Source of the DNA: Acidobacteriota bacterium
Lineage (GTDB): Bacteria; Acidobacteriota; Thermoanaerobaculia; Multivoradales; Multivoraceae
DNA length: 64,000 bases
Direction: 5' to 3'
NCBI GenBank assembly: GCA_028877275.1
Contig: JAPPFP010000006.1
Location: 640,775-704,774 of the forward strand
Part shown: positions 15,122-23,515 of the stretch, in pieces
Layout: every line of letters begins with the position of its first letter
How positions within the stretch are numbered: the stretch's first letter is position 1
The notes under the pieces: generated by a model
What the model was told of the DNA's origin: nothing
The model's input: the letters and a program-made list of their open reading frames with translations, nothing else
Databases searched by the model: none
Made by a program: the position numbers and the translations under genes

Positions 15122-17353
15122 ATGGAAGGCAGACTCGCCGGCTTCGGACGCCTTTCCCGATGCCTGATGACCGGCATCGTGGTGACGTCGGCTTACCCGG
15201 GAGCGGTACTCGGGCAGGAAGCGGTCCACGAGATCCACGAGATCCAGGGCCGCGGACTGTCCAGTTCCAGGGCCGGCATGATGGTCACGACGAACGACAA
15301 CGTCGTCACTGCGGTCGGAGCCGGCGGCTTCTTCATTCAGACTCCATCGGCGCGCAGCGACGACGATGCCGACACGTCGGACGGCGTCTTCGTTCTTCAC
15401 GGCGGCGAGCCTCCGGTCAACGTCGGCGACCAGGTCGATGTTCACGGTGCGGTGGAGGAGTACTTCGGCTTCACTCGCATCGATGCAACCGTCGCGGCGG
15501 GCTCGGTGAGCGTCGACGCCGGCAACCAGCCGTTGCCCGCGGCGGTGGAGTTCAACGCCTCTCGACCGTCTCCGGACCCGGCGAGTCCGAGTTGCCGGAG
15601 GGAGTACGAATGCTACGAGGGAATGCGGATCCGGATCGCGACCGGAACGGTGTCCAGCGGCAGTCAGCGTTTCGGCTCGGACCCGGTGGCCGAGATGTAC
15701 ATCACGCCGACGGCGTCGCGCGGGTTTCGCGAGCCGGGTATCGAGTATCCGGGTCGGCCGGGTCTTCCCGTCTGGGACGGCAATCCGGAGGTGTTCGAAC
15801 TGGATCCGGACAAGCTTGGCCTGTCGAACGTCTCCTGGGTGCCCGGGACCGTGTTCACCGCGACTGGCGTGCTCGGCTACGAGTTCGGCGGGTACGAGAT
15901 GTGGCCGACCGAGCTGAGGATCCGAAGCGAGGCTGAGGCGCTGCCGCGCGCGGTGCGCGCGCAGGCGCCGGGTGAGATCACGGTAGCGTCGCAGAATCTG
16001 CTGAACCTGCGGGAGAATGCCGGCTCGACCAAGCTGGGCAAGCTGTCGCGTCTGATCCGGGAGGTTCTGGGCTCGCCCGACATCGTCGCCGTGCAAGAGA
16101 CACTGGGCCAGCCCGCGCTCCGGAACCTGGCCTCGCGCATCCGGAGCGACGACTCGAACGTGCGCTACACGGTCCACTTCGGGGCGACCGGCGGCTTCCA
16201 GTCCGTGGGTTTCCTCGTGCGCTCCGGCGTGACGGTCGGTCGGGTGACCGAACACGGCCGGAGCGAGACCTTCGTGGACCCCCGGGACGGGACCATCGAC
16301 CGGCTTCACGACCGGCCGCCGGTCGTGCTCGAGGCGACCGCGGGTGGCCTGGCGTTCACGGTGGTTGTAGTCCACAACCGTTCGCTGATCGATGTCGACG
16401 ACGCGGCGCGGGGCGAGTGGGTCCGCACCAAGCGCCTGGAGCAGGCGCAGTCCGTGGCGCGGCTCGTCGAGTCGCTTCAGGACAGCAGGTTGATCGTCCT
16501 GGGCGACTTCAACGCGTTCCAGTTCACCGACGGCTACGTCGACGTCGTCGGCCAGATCAGGGGACGGGTGACGCTGGGCGAGAACCTGATGTCCGGGCCC
16601 GACCTCGTCACCAGGGACCTGTGCAACCTGATCGACCGGGTACCGGACTCCGAGAGATACTCCTTCGTCTTCGGCGGCAACGCTCAGGTCCTGGATCACG
16701 CACTGGTGAACCAGTCCCTGGAACCGCACGTCGTGGGCATCGAGTACGCGCGCGGCAATTCGGACGCCGCCCGGCACAACGAAGACGATGCGACGAACGC
16801 ACTCTTCGCGGCGGATCACGACGGCCTGGTCGTGTATCTCTCGTCCGACGCCAGGCCGCCGGTCGAGCCGTCACCCTGCGAGGCCTCGACACCTCGGCCG
16901 TCGCCGGACCCCGAGCCGCCGCCGGATTCCGAGCCACCACCTCCCGAGCCTCCGGATGTGGGCGATTGTGGGGACGAGGACGTCTTATGTGTGGGGAACT
17001 TCGACATCCAGGTCGAGTGGCGTACGTCGGACGGCAGGACCGGCCGCGGCATGGCCGAAAAGCTCACCGCCGAGAGCGGGTACTTCTGGTTCTTCGAACC
17101 GGCGAACATCGAGATGGTCATCAAGGTGCTGGATGGCTGTGCGATCGACGGCCACTTCTGGGTCTTCGGTGCCGGTCTCACTGACGTCGAGGTGACGACG
17201 ACGGTTCGCGACCGGAGGAACGGCGCTCGCAAGACGTGGGTGAATCCCCTGGGCCGCCTGTTCGAGCCGATCAGGGACACGGAGACGTTCGACGGCTGCG
17301 ATTCCCCGCCGCTCGGCTCCTACTCCGGCGTGTACCAGATCGGCGACGTGTAG
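15122..17353 (+). CDS. Secreted endonuclease/exonuclease/phosphatase-fold nuclease with C-terminal accessory domain
   Basis: About 743 residues. A signal-like N-terminus ends near VLGQEAV. An OB-like region (about 40-260, with VNVGDQVDVHGAVEEYFG) precedes an endonuclease/exonuclease/phosphatase domain (about 285-580) with QNLLNLREN, DIVAVQETLG, IVLGDFNAFQFTDG and AADHDGLVVYL. This is the layout of ExeM-like extracellular DNases. A Pro-rich linker (about 583-615) leads to a Cys-bearing C-terminal domain of about 120 residues (from CVGNFDIQVEWRTSDGRTG). The start could also be TTG at 15113. ATG at 15122 is preferred. The 3' end overlaps the converging DUF3604 gene by 34 bases. It is probably a secreted nuclease for nutrient scavenging. 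Confidence 0.8.
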   Translation: MEGRLAGFGRLSRCLMTGIVVTSAYPGAVLGQEAVHEIHEIQGRGLSSSRAGMMVTTNDNVVTAVGAGGFFIQTPSARSDDDADTSDGVFVLHGGEPPVNVGDQVDVHGAVEEYFGFTRIDATVAAGSVSVDAGNQPLPAAVEFNASRPSPDPASPSCRREYECYEGMRIRIATGTVSSGSQRFGSDPVAEMYITPTASRGFREPGIEYPGRPGLPVWDGNPEVFELDPDKLGLSNVSWVPGTVFTATGVLGYEFGGYEMWPTELRIRSEAEALPRAVRAQAPGEITVASQNLLNLRENAGSTKLGKLSRLIREVLGSPDIVAVQETLGQPALRNLASRIRSDDSNVRYTVHFGATGGFQSVGFLVRSGVTVGRVTEHGRSETFVDPRDGTIDRLHDRPPVVLEATAGGLAFTVVVVHNRSLIDVDDAARGEWVRTKRLEQAQSVARLVESLQDSRLIVLGDFNAFQFTDGYVDVVGQIRGRVTLGENLMSGPDLVTRDLCNLIDRVPDSERYSFVFGGNAQVLDHALVNQSLEPHVVGIEYARGNSDAARHNEDDATNALFAADHDGLVVYLSSDARPPVEPSPCEASTPRPSPDPEPPPDSEPPPPEPPDVGDCGDEDVLCVGNFDIQVEWRTSDGRTGRGMAEKLTAESGYFWFFEPANIEMVIKVLDGCAIDGHFWVFGAGLTDVEVTTTVRDRRNGARKTWVNPLGRLFEPIRDTETFDGCDSPPLGSYSGVYQIGDV

Positions 17354-19239
17354 GCGCGCTGCTGGGTGACCATGGGGATCTCCTCCGGCAGGTCCTCGAC
17401 GCCGAAGTACTTCGCGTCGTAGGCGGTCCAGCGGGGCGTCGGGATCTCGATCACGCGGGCGTAGTAGAAGGCCGCCTCGGCGGGGTCGAAGTCCGGGTCG
17501 CGCCAGATGGCGGTCAGTTCCACGGCGCCGATCGTGTTCTCCCAGGATGCGCTGGCGACATCGACGGTGGTGCCGACCGCCGGCGCCTTGCCGTCCGGAC
17601 CGACTTCGCGGCCGTCGGAGAGGGCGACCTCGTGCACCTGCTCGTGAAGCCCGCCGTCTTCGTCCATCCAGCCCTTGACGATCTGGATCCGGTCGAGGTT
17701 GGCGCCGTCCGGGTCTCTCAAGGCGCCGACCAGGAAGACGGGATTGCGATCAGCGGCCGGCCCCGGCGGAAGATCGCCGCCCATCGGGACGCCGCGCGAG
17801 TAGCCGATCGAGGCGGCGTCCGAGCGGTCGGCGTCGCCGTCCTCGAAGTCCCAGCCGCCGAAAAAACGGACGACGATCCGCGGCCCCGTGGTGGCGTAGA
17901 CCTCCCGCCGCTTCATCGCGGCGAAGATCGCCTCGCGCGTGTTCCGCTCGGCCCACACCGCGGCGTAGCCCGAGGCTGAGGTCTCCCAGTTGAGCGGCGA
18001 GGGCCAGGCGCCGACCATGGGCTCGAGCATGCGCGTCGGTGAGGGGAAGGTCGACGAGTACTTGCCCCAGAAGTCGTCGCTGTCGGCGGTGGCGAGGGAG
18101 GTGTGGGCGTCGGTGCTGCCGATCAGCCCGAACTTGAACGGGTTGACGCCCAGGTCGGCTCGGAGCCTGAGCCCGCGCTTCAGGCCGGACCGCGCGTACT
18201 CACCCTCCTTGAGCGCGCCCATGCTCTCGGGACCCCATGTCTGGCGGCAGCAGGGATGGTCGTCCGGCTCGGTGGTTTGCCCGGCCCAACTGCTCCAGGT
18301 CTCGAAGTCCGCGAACTCGTCGGTGGGGGAGAGCACGGGGTGGGTCTCGCTGTCGCCCTTGATCTGGGTCACCTCGTAGAGGGGCTCCCAGCGTTGCCGG
18401 GTGCGGGCGTAGGCCGCGGTCAGGGCTTCGCCGTCAAAGTTCTCCAACCCGAACATCTCGCCGTTGCTCATGTTGCCGTTGTGCGGGATCGCCAGCACCT
18501 GGCCGCCGGTCGTCTGTTCGTAGCGGGCCAGGAAGCGCCACAGGTCCTCCGGGTTCCGGCTGTCGAAGGCGCTGAAGGGCACGATCGTGCCGGTCTTCGA
18601 GGAGTCGTCGCGGAAGACGACGACCCGGTGGAGGTTGCCGAAGGTCTGCCGGTAGGAACCGATCGAGGTCCACTCGTAGCCGGCGAAGGCGGTGAAGCGG
18701 CCGGGCTCGTTGTACTGGTCGGCGAGGGCGGCGACGCGCTGCCAGACCGTCTGCCGGTAGGGCGCGCTGACAGCGCGGCCGGTGGCGCTGACCTGGCTGT
18801 TGAAGGCCCGCCGCTCGGCGTCGGTACCCAGGTGCTCGCGCACCTCGAGCCAGGCTTCGCGAAGCTGCCGGCCGATCTCCTCGGCCAGCAGGGCCGGGTC
18901 CCCGGTCTGGACGCTGAAGCTGACGCCCAGGTTCTCGGCGTGGTCGGCGATGACCAGGAAGTCGAGAGGACGGCGCAGGCGGACCGGCATGCCGTTCCGC
19001 CCTTCGACCACGTCGCCGCGCGCGAACCGGTAGGCGATGCTCGGGTCCGCGTCGTTCGTTCCGACCATGTTCGCGTCGCCCGAGGAGAAGCTCGTGTGGA
19101 CGTGGGTGTCGCCCCAGAACACGTGCGTGGGGTGGTCCACGGCGGCCGCGGGGGAGTAGGTGTCGGCGTTCTGGGCGGCGAGTGCCGCGGTCAGCGGCAC
19201 GGTTGCCAGCGCACCGAGCAACGCGGTGTTCGGCTTCAT
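17320..19239 (-). CDS. DUF3604 protein, exported
   Basis: A 639-residue protein of the DUF3604 family, a PHP-related group with no firm activity. A signal peptide (1 to about 22, TAALAAQNADT) is followed by the family hallmark HVFWGDTHVHTSFSSGDA, in which the HVH pair and nearby Asp would bind metal. Other metal-like motifs are VIADHAENLG, IPHNGNMSNG and GSTDAHTSLATADSDD. It is full length for the family. A periplasmic metal-dependent hydrolase is the reasonable reading. The substrate is unknown. The stop codon lies inside the 3' end of the nuclease gene on the other strand. Confidence 0.87.
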   Translation of the reverse strand: MKPNTALLGALATVPLTAALAAQNADTYSPAAAVDHPTHVFWGDTHVHTSFSSGDANMVGTNDADPSIAYRFARGDVVEGRNGMPVRLRRPLDFLVIADHAENLGVSFSVQTGDPALLAEEIGRQLREAWLEVREHLGTDAERRAFNSQVSATGRAVSAPYRQTVWQRVAALADQYNEPGRFTAFAGYEWTSIGSYRQTFGNLHRVVVFRDDSSKTGTIVPFSAFDSRNPEDLWRFLARYEQTTGGQVLAIPHNGNMSNGEMFGLENFDGEALTAAYARTRQRWEPLYEVTQIKGDSETHPVLSPTDEFADFETWSSWAGQTTEPDDHPCCRQTWGPESMGALKEGEYARSGLKRGLRLRADLGVNPFKFGLIGSTDAHTSLATADSDDFWGKYSSTFPSPTRMLEPMVGAWPSPLNWETSASGYAAVWAERNTREAIFAAMKRREVYATTGPRIVVRFFGGWDFEDGDADRSDAASIGYSRGVPMGGDLPPGPAADRNPVFLVGALRDPDGANLDRIQIVKGWMDEDGGLHEQVHEVALSDGREVGPDGKAPAVGTTVDVASASWENTIGAVELTAIWRDPDFDPAEAAFYYARVIEIPTPRWTAYDAKYFGVEDLPEEIPMVTQQRAYTSPIWYTPE

Positions 19240-19288
19240 CTCTTGGCTTCCCTAGTGGAGTAGGGCCGGCAGCATAGCCGCCGGTCGC

Positions 19289-19294
19289 TATCAT
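19289..19294 (+). promoter_or_regulatory. -10-like box TATCAT upstream of the aldo/keto reductase gene
   Basis: TATCAT matches the sigma-70 -10 consensus at five of six positions and sits 29 bases before the GTG start. No convincing -35 box is found. The same GCTATCATC string occurs before the DUF1800 gene. Confidence 0.4.
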
Positions 19295-19323
19295 CGCCCG
19301 CTCGAACGGAAGGAGGCGGCAAC

Positions 19324-20355
19324 GTGTTGAAGGTGGTCCAGTTGGGCGAGAAGTGCGGACTCCGGGTGTCGGAGCTGTGCCTGGGAACGATGAACTTCGG
19401 CGAACCGGGTCGGGGACACCAGGGCGACTGGACGCTCGACATCGACGCCTCGCGGCCGATCTTCCAGGCCGCCATCGAGCGCGGCCTTTTCTACTTCGAC
19501 TGCGCGGACATCTACGGCATCGGCGCCTGCGAACGGGTTGTCGGTTCGCTCCTGCGCGAGCTACTGCCACGCGACGAGTACGTGATTTCGACCAAGGTGT
19601 CCATGCCGATGGGTCGGGCGGCGAACCAGGGCGGACTGTCCCGCAAGCACATCATGGAGGGGGTCGACGGTTGTTTGCAGCGGCTGGGCCTCGACTACAT
19701 CGACCAGTTGATCATCCATCGGCACCCGCACGGCATCCCGGGCCAGGTGAAGGCGCCGATCGAGGAGACGCTGGAGGCGCTGCACGACGTGGTGAAGGCC
19801 GGCAAGGCCCTCTACCTGGGCGCGTCGTCCATGTTCGCGTGGCAGTTCACCGAGCTTCAGATGACGGCTCAGCGGAATAGCTGGACCGAGTTCGTGTCGA
19901 TGCAGAACCACTACAACCTCGTCTACCGCGAGGAGGAGCGGGAGATGAACCCCTACTGCGCCCGGACCGGGGTGGCGTTGACGCCCTGGTCGCCGCTGGC
20001 GCGCGGCATCCTCACCGGCTCCTACAGGGGCAGCTTCGACGAGGGCGGCACCGACCGCTCGAAGGGCGGCGACCGGGTCCGCACCGAGATGCTCTACGGC
20101 GGCGCCGCCACGTTCGACATCGCCGACCGCGTGGTCGAGGTGGCCGGGAAGTACGGCCGCACGCCGGCCCAGATCTCGCTCGCCTGGCTGGTGAACAAGC
20201 CGGAGGTCACGTCGCCCGTCGTCGGCGTGTCGAAGATCTCCCAGATCGAGCAGCTCGTCGAGGCGACGACGATCGAACTCGACGCCGAAGACGTCGCCTA
20301 CCTGGAGGAGCTCTACCAGCCGGTGGAGAACCTGCTGTCGCGCGGCCATTCCTGA
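19324..20355 (+). CDS. Aldo/keto reductase
   Basis: A 343-residue NADPH-dependent aldo/keto reductase. The (beta/alpha)8 barrel landmarks are present: LGTMNFGEPG near the start, the catalytic Asp/Tyr segment FDCADIYGIG, the catalytic lysine in VISTKVSMP, the histidine in LIIHRHPHG, and the cofactor end region (SPLARGILTGSYRG, then VVGVSKISQIEQLVEA). It resembles the YajO/PdxI-like branch, acting on small carbonyl compounds. The start is GTG, chosen for the AAGGAGG ribosome site about six bases upstream. TTG follows directly and cannot be excluded. It appears monocistronic between a divergent DUF3604 gene and the DUF1800 gene. Confidence 0.88.
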   Translation: MLKVVQLGEKCGLRVSELCLGTMNFGEPGRGHQGDWTLDIDASRPIFQAAIERGLFYFDCADIYGIGACERVVGSLLRELLPRDEYVISTKVSMPMGRAANQGGLSRKHIMEGVDGCLQRLGLDYIDQLIIHRHPHGIPGQVKAPIEETLEALHDVVKAGKALYLGASSMFAWQFTELQMTAQRNSWTEFVSMQNHYNLVYREEEREMNPYCARTGVALTPWSPLARGILTGSYRGSFDEGGTDRSKGGDRVRTEMLYGGAATFDIADRVVEVAGKYGRTPAQISLAWLVNKPEVTSPVVGVSKISQIEQLVEATTIELDAEDVAYLEELYQPVENLLSRGHS

Positions 20356-20388
20356 GGATTCCCGGCCTGCTGCCGACCGCCCAGGCGC

Positions 20389-20394
20389 TATCAT
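20389..20394 (+). promoter_or_regulatory. -10-like box TATCAT upstream of the DUF1800 gene
   Basis: TATCAT lies 11 bases before the TTG start of the DUF1800 gene, so the transcript would have only a very short leader, in line with the lack of a ribosome site there. No good -35 box is visible. Confidence 0.4.
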
Positions 20395-20405
20395 CGGCGG
20401 CGACC

Positions 20406-22244
20406 TTGAAGCATCGCGTTCATTCAGGAAGCGGCGCGGCGGCTGCGGTGGCGTTGTGCCTTGCCCTACCTGTAGCCGCCGGCGGCGCGCCGGTCGACAC
20501 GGCCGGTCACGCCTGGGTCGGCGATCTGGCTCCGCTGGCCGGGTCGGACTTCGGCTATCGGCAGGCGGCGCACCTGCTGGAACGTGCCGGTTTCGGCGGT
20601 ACGCCGGCGGAGATCGAGGAGCTCGTCGCGCTCGGGCTGGATGGCGCGGTCGCCCGGCTCGTGAACTACGAGGCGATCGACGACTCGGCGCTCGCGCCGT
20701 TCGACGAGTCGGGCATCTGGGATCCGGGCATGGACCCGTTCCCGCCCAGCCGTGCCGCGGCGGTCCGACGCGCGCGGCGGCATGGGCGGTCGCTCGGCGT
20801 CGACGTTCTCCCGGAGGGTTCGTCGCGGCCGATCCAGCCGGTCGTCGACAAGTTCTTCTACGGGCTGCGCAGCAACGTGCTGGAGACGCGGCGGCTGGCG
20901 CTTTGGTGGGCCGACCGGATGGTGGTGACCCCGAGGCCGCTCGAAGAGAAGATGACCCTCTTCTGGCACGACCACTTCGCGACCTCGGAGGTCAAGGTCC
21001 GCGACGCCCGGAAGATGCACCTGCAGAACCGGACCCTGCGCGCTCATGCCACGGCGGACTTCAAGAGCCTGGTGCTCGCGGTCATGCGCGATCCGGCGAT
21101 GCTCGTCTACCTCGACAACCGGGAGAACGTGAAGGACCACCCGAACGAGAACTTCGGCCGCGAGCTGCTCGAACTGTTCACGATGGGGGTCGGCAACTAC
21201 ACCGAGCAGGACATTCGGGAGGCGTCACGGGCGTTCACCGGCTGGACGAACGACGTGCTCGACTACCGCTTCGACGCCGAGCTCCACGACGACGGCCCGA
21301 AGACCTTCCTGGGGCGCGAGGGCAACCTCGGCGGCGAGGAAGTGCTCGACATCATCCTCGAGCAGCCGGCGACCGGCGAGTTCATCGCCGGCAAGGTCTA
21401 CCGCTACCTGGTGCGGGAAGAACTCGACCCGGACCTCCAGGTCGAGCTGGGCCGTCACCTGCGCGAATCGGGTTACGAGCTGAAGGCGCTGCTGCGGACG
21501 ATCCTCTCGTCGCGGGACTTCTACAGCCCGCCGTCGGTCGCCACCCAGATCAAGAGCCCGGTCGCGCTGTTCGTCTCGACCTACCGCAAGCTCGGCGTGC
21601 CGAGGGCGCCCACGGTGCCCGACATGAACAGCCTCGCGGGCCGCCTGGGCCAGCAACTGCTCTACCCGCCGAACGTCGCCGGCTGGGCGGGCGGACGGAC
21701 CTGGATCACGCCGGCGACCCTGCTCGAGCGTGGCAACGCGATGCGCTCGGTCCTCTTTCCGCCGGCGCTCGAGGAGTTCGGTCATCCGGACCGGCGGATG
21801 CCCGGGATCTATCGCCAGGTCGGTGAGCGTCTGGCGCGGGGGATGACGATCACGGCGGCGACGAAGCAGGGCGACGCGGCGTCCAACACGCTGGCCGACG
21901 CGGATGAGGAGTACAACACCCGCTACGGCGGCTATCGCGGCTACGTGGTCGCCTACGAACGGGTCAAGCTCGTGCCGCGCCACGTCCTCGACGTCGACCT
22001 GCGGGCCATGGTGCTTCAGGCCGGCGCCACCGACGCTGAGGGAGCGGTCGACCACCTCCTGCACCGGTTCCTGCGCGTTCCGCTGACCGAGCCGGGGCGC
22101 GCGGCGCTGGTGCGGCACCTCGAGCGCGAACTGGAATCGACCGGCCTGGAGGCACAAGGCCCGGGCGTGTCCGGGAAAGTCGAGGAAGCGCTACGCTCGA
22201 CCCTCTACCTCGTCTTCAGTTCGCCCGAGTATCAGTTGGGCTGA
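20406..22244 (+). CDS. DUF1800 protein, exported
   Basis: A 612-residue DUF1800 protein. The N-terminus is a signal peptide (about 1-27, ending VAAGGAP). Family features include AAHLLERAGFGGTPAEIEEL, the conserved TLFWHDHFATSEVKV segment, DNRENVKDHPNENFGRELLE, and FTGWTNDVLDYRF. The gene starts with TTG, the only reasonable initiator before the signal peptide. It is followed after 11 bases by the DUF1501 gene, the invariant partner of this family. The pair is common in Planctomycetota, Acidobacteriota and Proteobacteria, but its biochemical role is not established. The conserved His/Asp residues suggest metal binding. Confidence 0.88.
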   Translation: MKHRVHSGSGAAAAVALCLALPVAAGGAPVDTAGHAWVGDLAPLAGSDFGYRQAAHLLERAGFGGTPAEIEELVALGLDGAVARLVNYEAIDDSALAPFDESGIWDPGMDPFPPSRAAAVRRARRHGRSLGVDVLPEGSSRPIQPVVDKFFYGLRSNVLETRRLALWWADRMVVTPRPLEEKMTLFWHDHFATSEVKVRDARKMHLQNRTLRAHATADFKSLVLAVMRDPAMLVYLDNRENVKDHPNENFGRELLELFTMGVGNYTEQDIREASRAFTGWTNDVLDYRFDAELHDDGPKTFLGREGNLGGEEVLDIILEQPATGEFIAGKVYRYLVREELDPDLQVELGRHLRESGYELKALLRTILSSRDFYSPPSVATQIKSPVALFVSTYRKLGVPRAPTVPDMNSLAGRLGQQLLYPPNVAGWAGGRTWITPATLLERGNAMRSVLFPPALEEFGHPDRRMPGIYRQVGERLARGMTITAATKQGDAASNTLADADEEYNTRYGGYRGYVVAYERVKLVPRHVLDVDLRAMVLQAGATDAEGAVDHLLHRFLRVPLTEPGRAALVRHLERELESTGLEAQGPGVSGKVEEALRSTLYLVFSSPEYQLG

Positions 22245-22255
22245 GGAGTTTCCCG

Positions 22256-23515
22256 ATGGCTGAACGACTTCCCTGCGGCTGTTCGCGGCGCGACTTCCTG
22301 CACCGCGGCCTCCTTGGACTCGGCGTCGCCGCCGGTCTGCCGGCGGTTCTGGGCCGTACGTCCGCTGCACTCGCGCTCGAGGAACTGCGGTCCGGGATCT
22401 CGGACGCGTCGGGACGCATCCTGGTCGTGGTGGAACTCTCCGGCGGCAACGACGGGCTGAACACGGTCATCCCGTTTCGGAACGACGAGTACTACCGGGT
22501 ACGCCCGAACCTGGGCGTTCGCCCCAAGCGAGCGATCGCACTCACCGAGGAGGCGGGATTCCATCCCTCGCTCGTCGGCATGGAGGGCCTGTACAAGGAC
22601 GGGAACCTGGCGGTGGTCGAAGGCTGCGGCTACCCGAATCCGAGCCTGTCCCACTTCTCGTCGATGGGCTTCTGGCACACCGGCGTGCCGAACGGCGGCG
22701 AGGCGCTCGGCTGGCTCGGCCGTCTCGCCGACGATCACGGCCCGGACGGCACGCCCAACTACATCGTCAACGTGGCCAGTTCCCAGTCTCTGGCGGTGCG
22801 CGCGGCCCGGCACTCGCCGCTGGTGTTCGACGACCCGGGCCGCCTCCGGCGCCAGGGGACGCCGGGTGAGAAACAGGCGCTCGGCCACTTCGGTACGGAC
22901 GAGGCGAGCGGCAACGACGCCCTCGACTTCCTGCGCGGCACGGCGGCCAACGCCGCGTCCAGCGCGGCGCTCGTGCGGGACGCATGGTCGGGCTACCGCA
23001 CGCCGGTCGACTACGGCATCGGCGGCCTCGGCGCCGACCTGCGCAAGGTCACGGCCCTGATCGAGGCCGAGCTTCCGACGCGGATCTACTACGTGAGCTT
23101 CCGCGGGAACTCGTTCGACACCCACGTTCACCAGGCCGACACCCACGCCCGGCTGTTGATGTACATGTCCGACGCGGTCGCCGGCTTCCTGCGCGACGTC
23201 GACCGGATCGGCCGCGCGGACGACGTGGCGGTCCTCATGTTCACAGAGTTCGGACGGCGGGTGGAGGAGAACGCGAGCCTCGGCACCGACCACGGCACCG
23301 CGGGCCCGATGTTCGTCGCCGGCAAGGGCGTCGCCGGCGGCTTCTACGGCGACACCCCGAGCCTCACCGACCTCGACGACGGCAACCTGAAGATGACGAC
23401 CGATTTCCGGCGCGTCTACGCGTCGATGATCGAGGGCTGGATGGGGATGGACGATGCCTCCGCCGTCCTCAAGGGCGAGTTCCCGCCGCTGCCGGTCTTC
23501 GGCGTGACGTCGTAG
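22256..23515 (+). CDS. DUF1501 protein, Tat-exported
   Basis: A 419-residue DUF1501 protein, a relative of sulfatase/alkaline-phosphatase-fold enzymes. The N-terminus carries a twin-arginine signal, CSRRDFLHRGLLGLGVAAG, ending near TSAALA, so it is exported already folded, probably with a cofactor. Family motifs include VVVELSGGNDGLNTVIP, HPSLVGMEGLYKDG, the NPSLSHFSSMGFWHTG block and MFTEFGRRVEENASLGTDHG (likely metal ligands). A GAGGAG ribosome site supports the ATG. It is coupled to the DUF1800 gene (11-base gap), and the two products are expected to form a periplasmic complex. Confidence 0.9.
   Translation: MAERLPCGCSRRDFLHRGLLGLGVAAGLPAVLGRTSAALALEELRSGISDASGRILVVVELSGGNDGLNTVIPFRNDEYYRVRPNLGVRPKRAIALTEEAGFHPSLVGMEGLYKDGNLAVVEGCGYPNPSLSHFSSMGFWHTGVPNGGEALGWLGRLADDHGPDGTPNYIVNVASSQSLAVRAARHSPLVFDDPGRLRRQGTPGEKQALGHFGTDEASGNDALDFLRGTAANAASSAALVRDAWSGYRTPVDYGIGGLGADLRKVTALIEAELPTRIYYVSFRGNSFDTHVHQADTHARLLMYMSDAVAGFLRDVDRIGRADDVAVLMFTEFGRRVEENASLGTDHGTAGPMFVAGKGVAGGFYGDTPSLTDLDDGNLKMTTDFRRVYASMIEGWMGMDDASAVLKGEFPPLPVFGVTS

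Noticed and set aside
14996..16819. A 607-codon minus-strand frame opposite the TPR and nuclease genes
   Set aside because: Random-looking Arg/Val/Asp-rich translation; the plus strand carries clear nuclease motifs.
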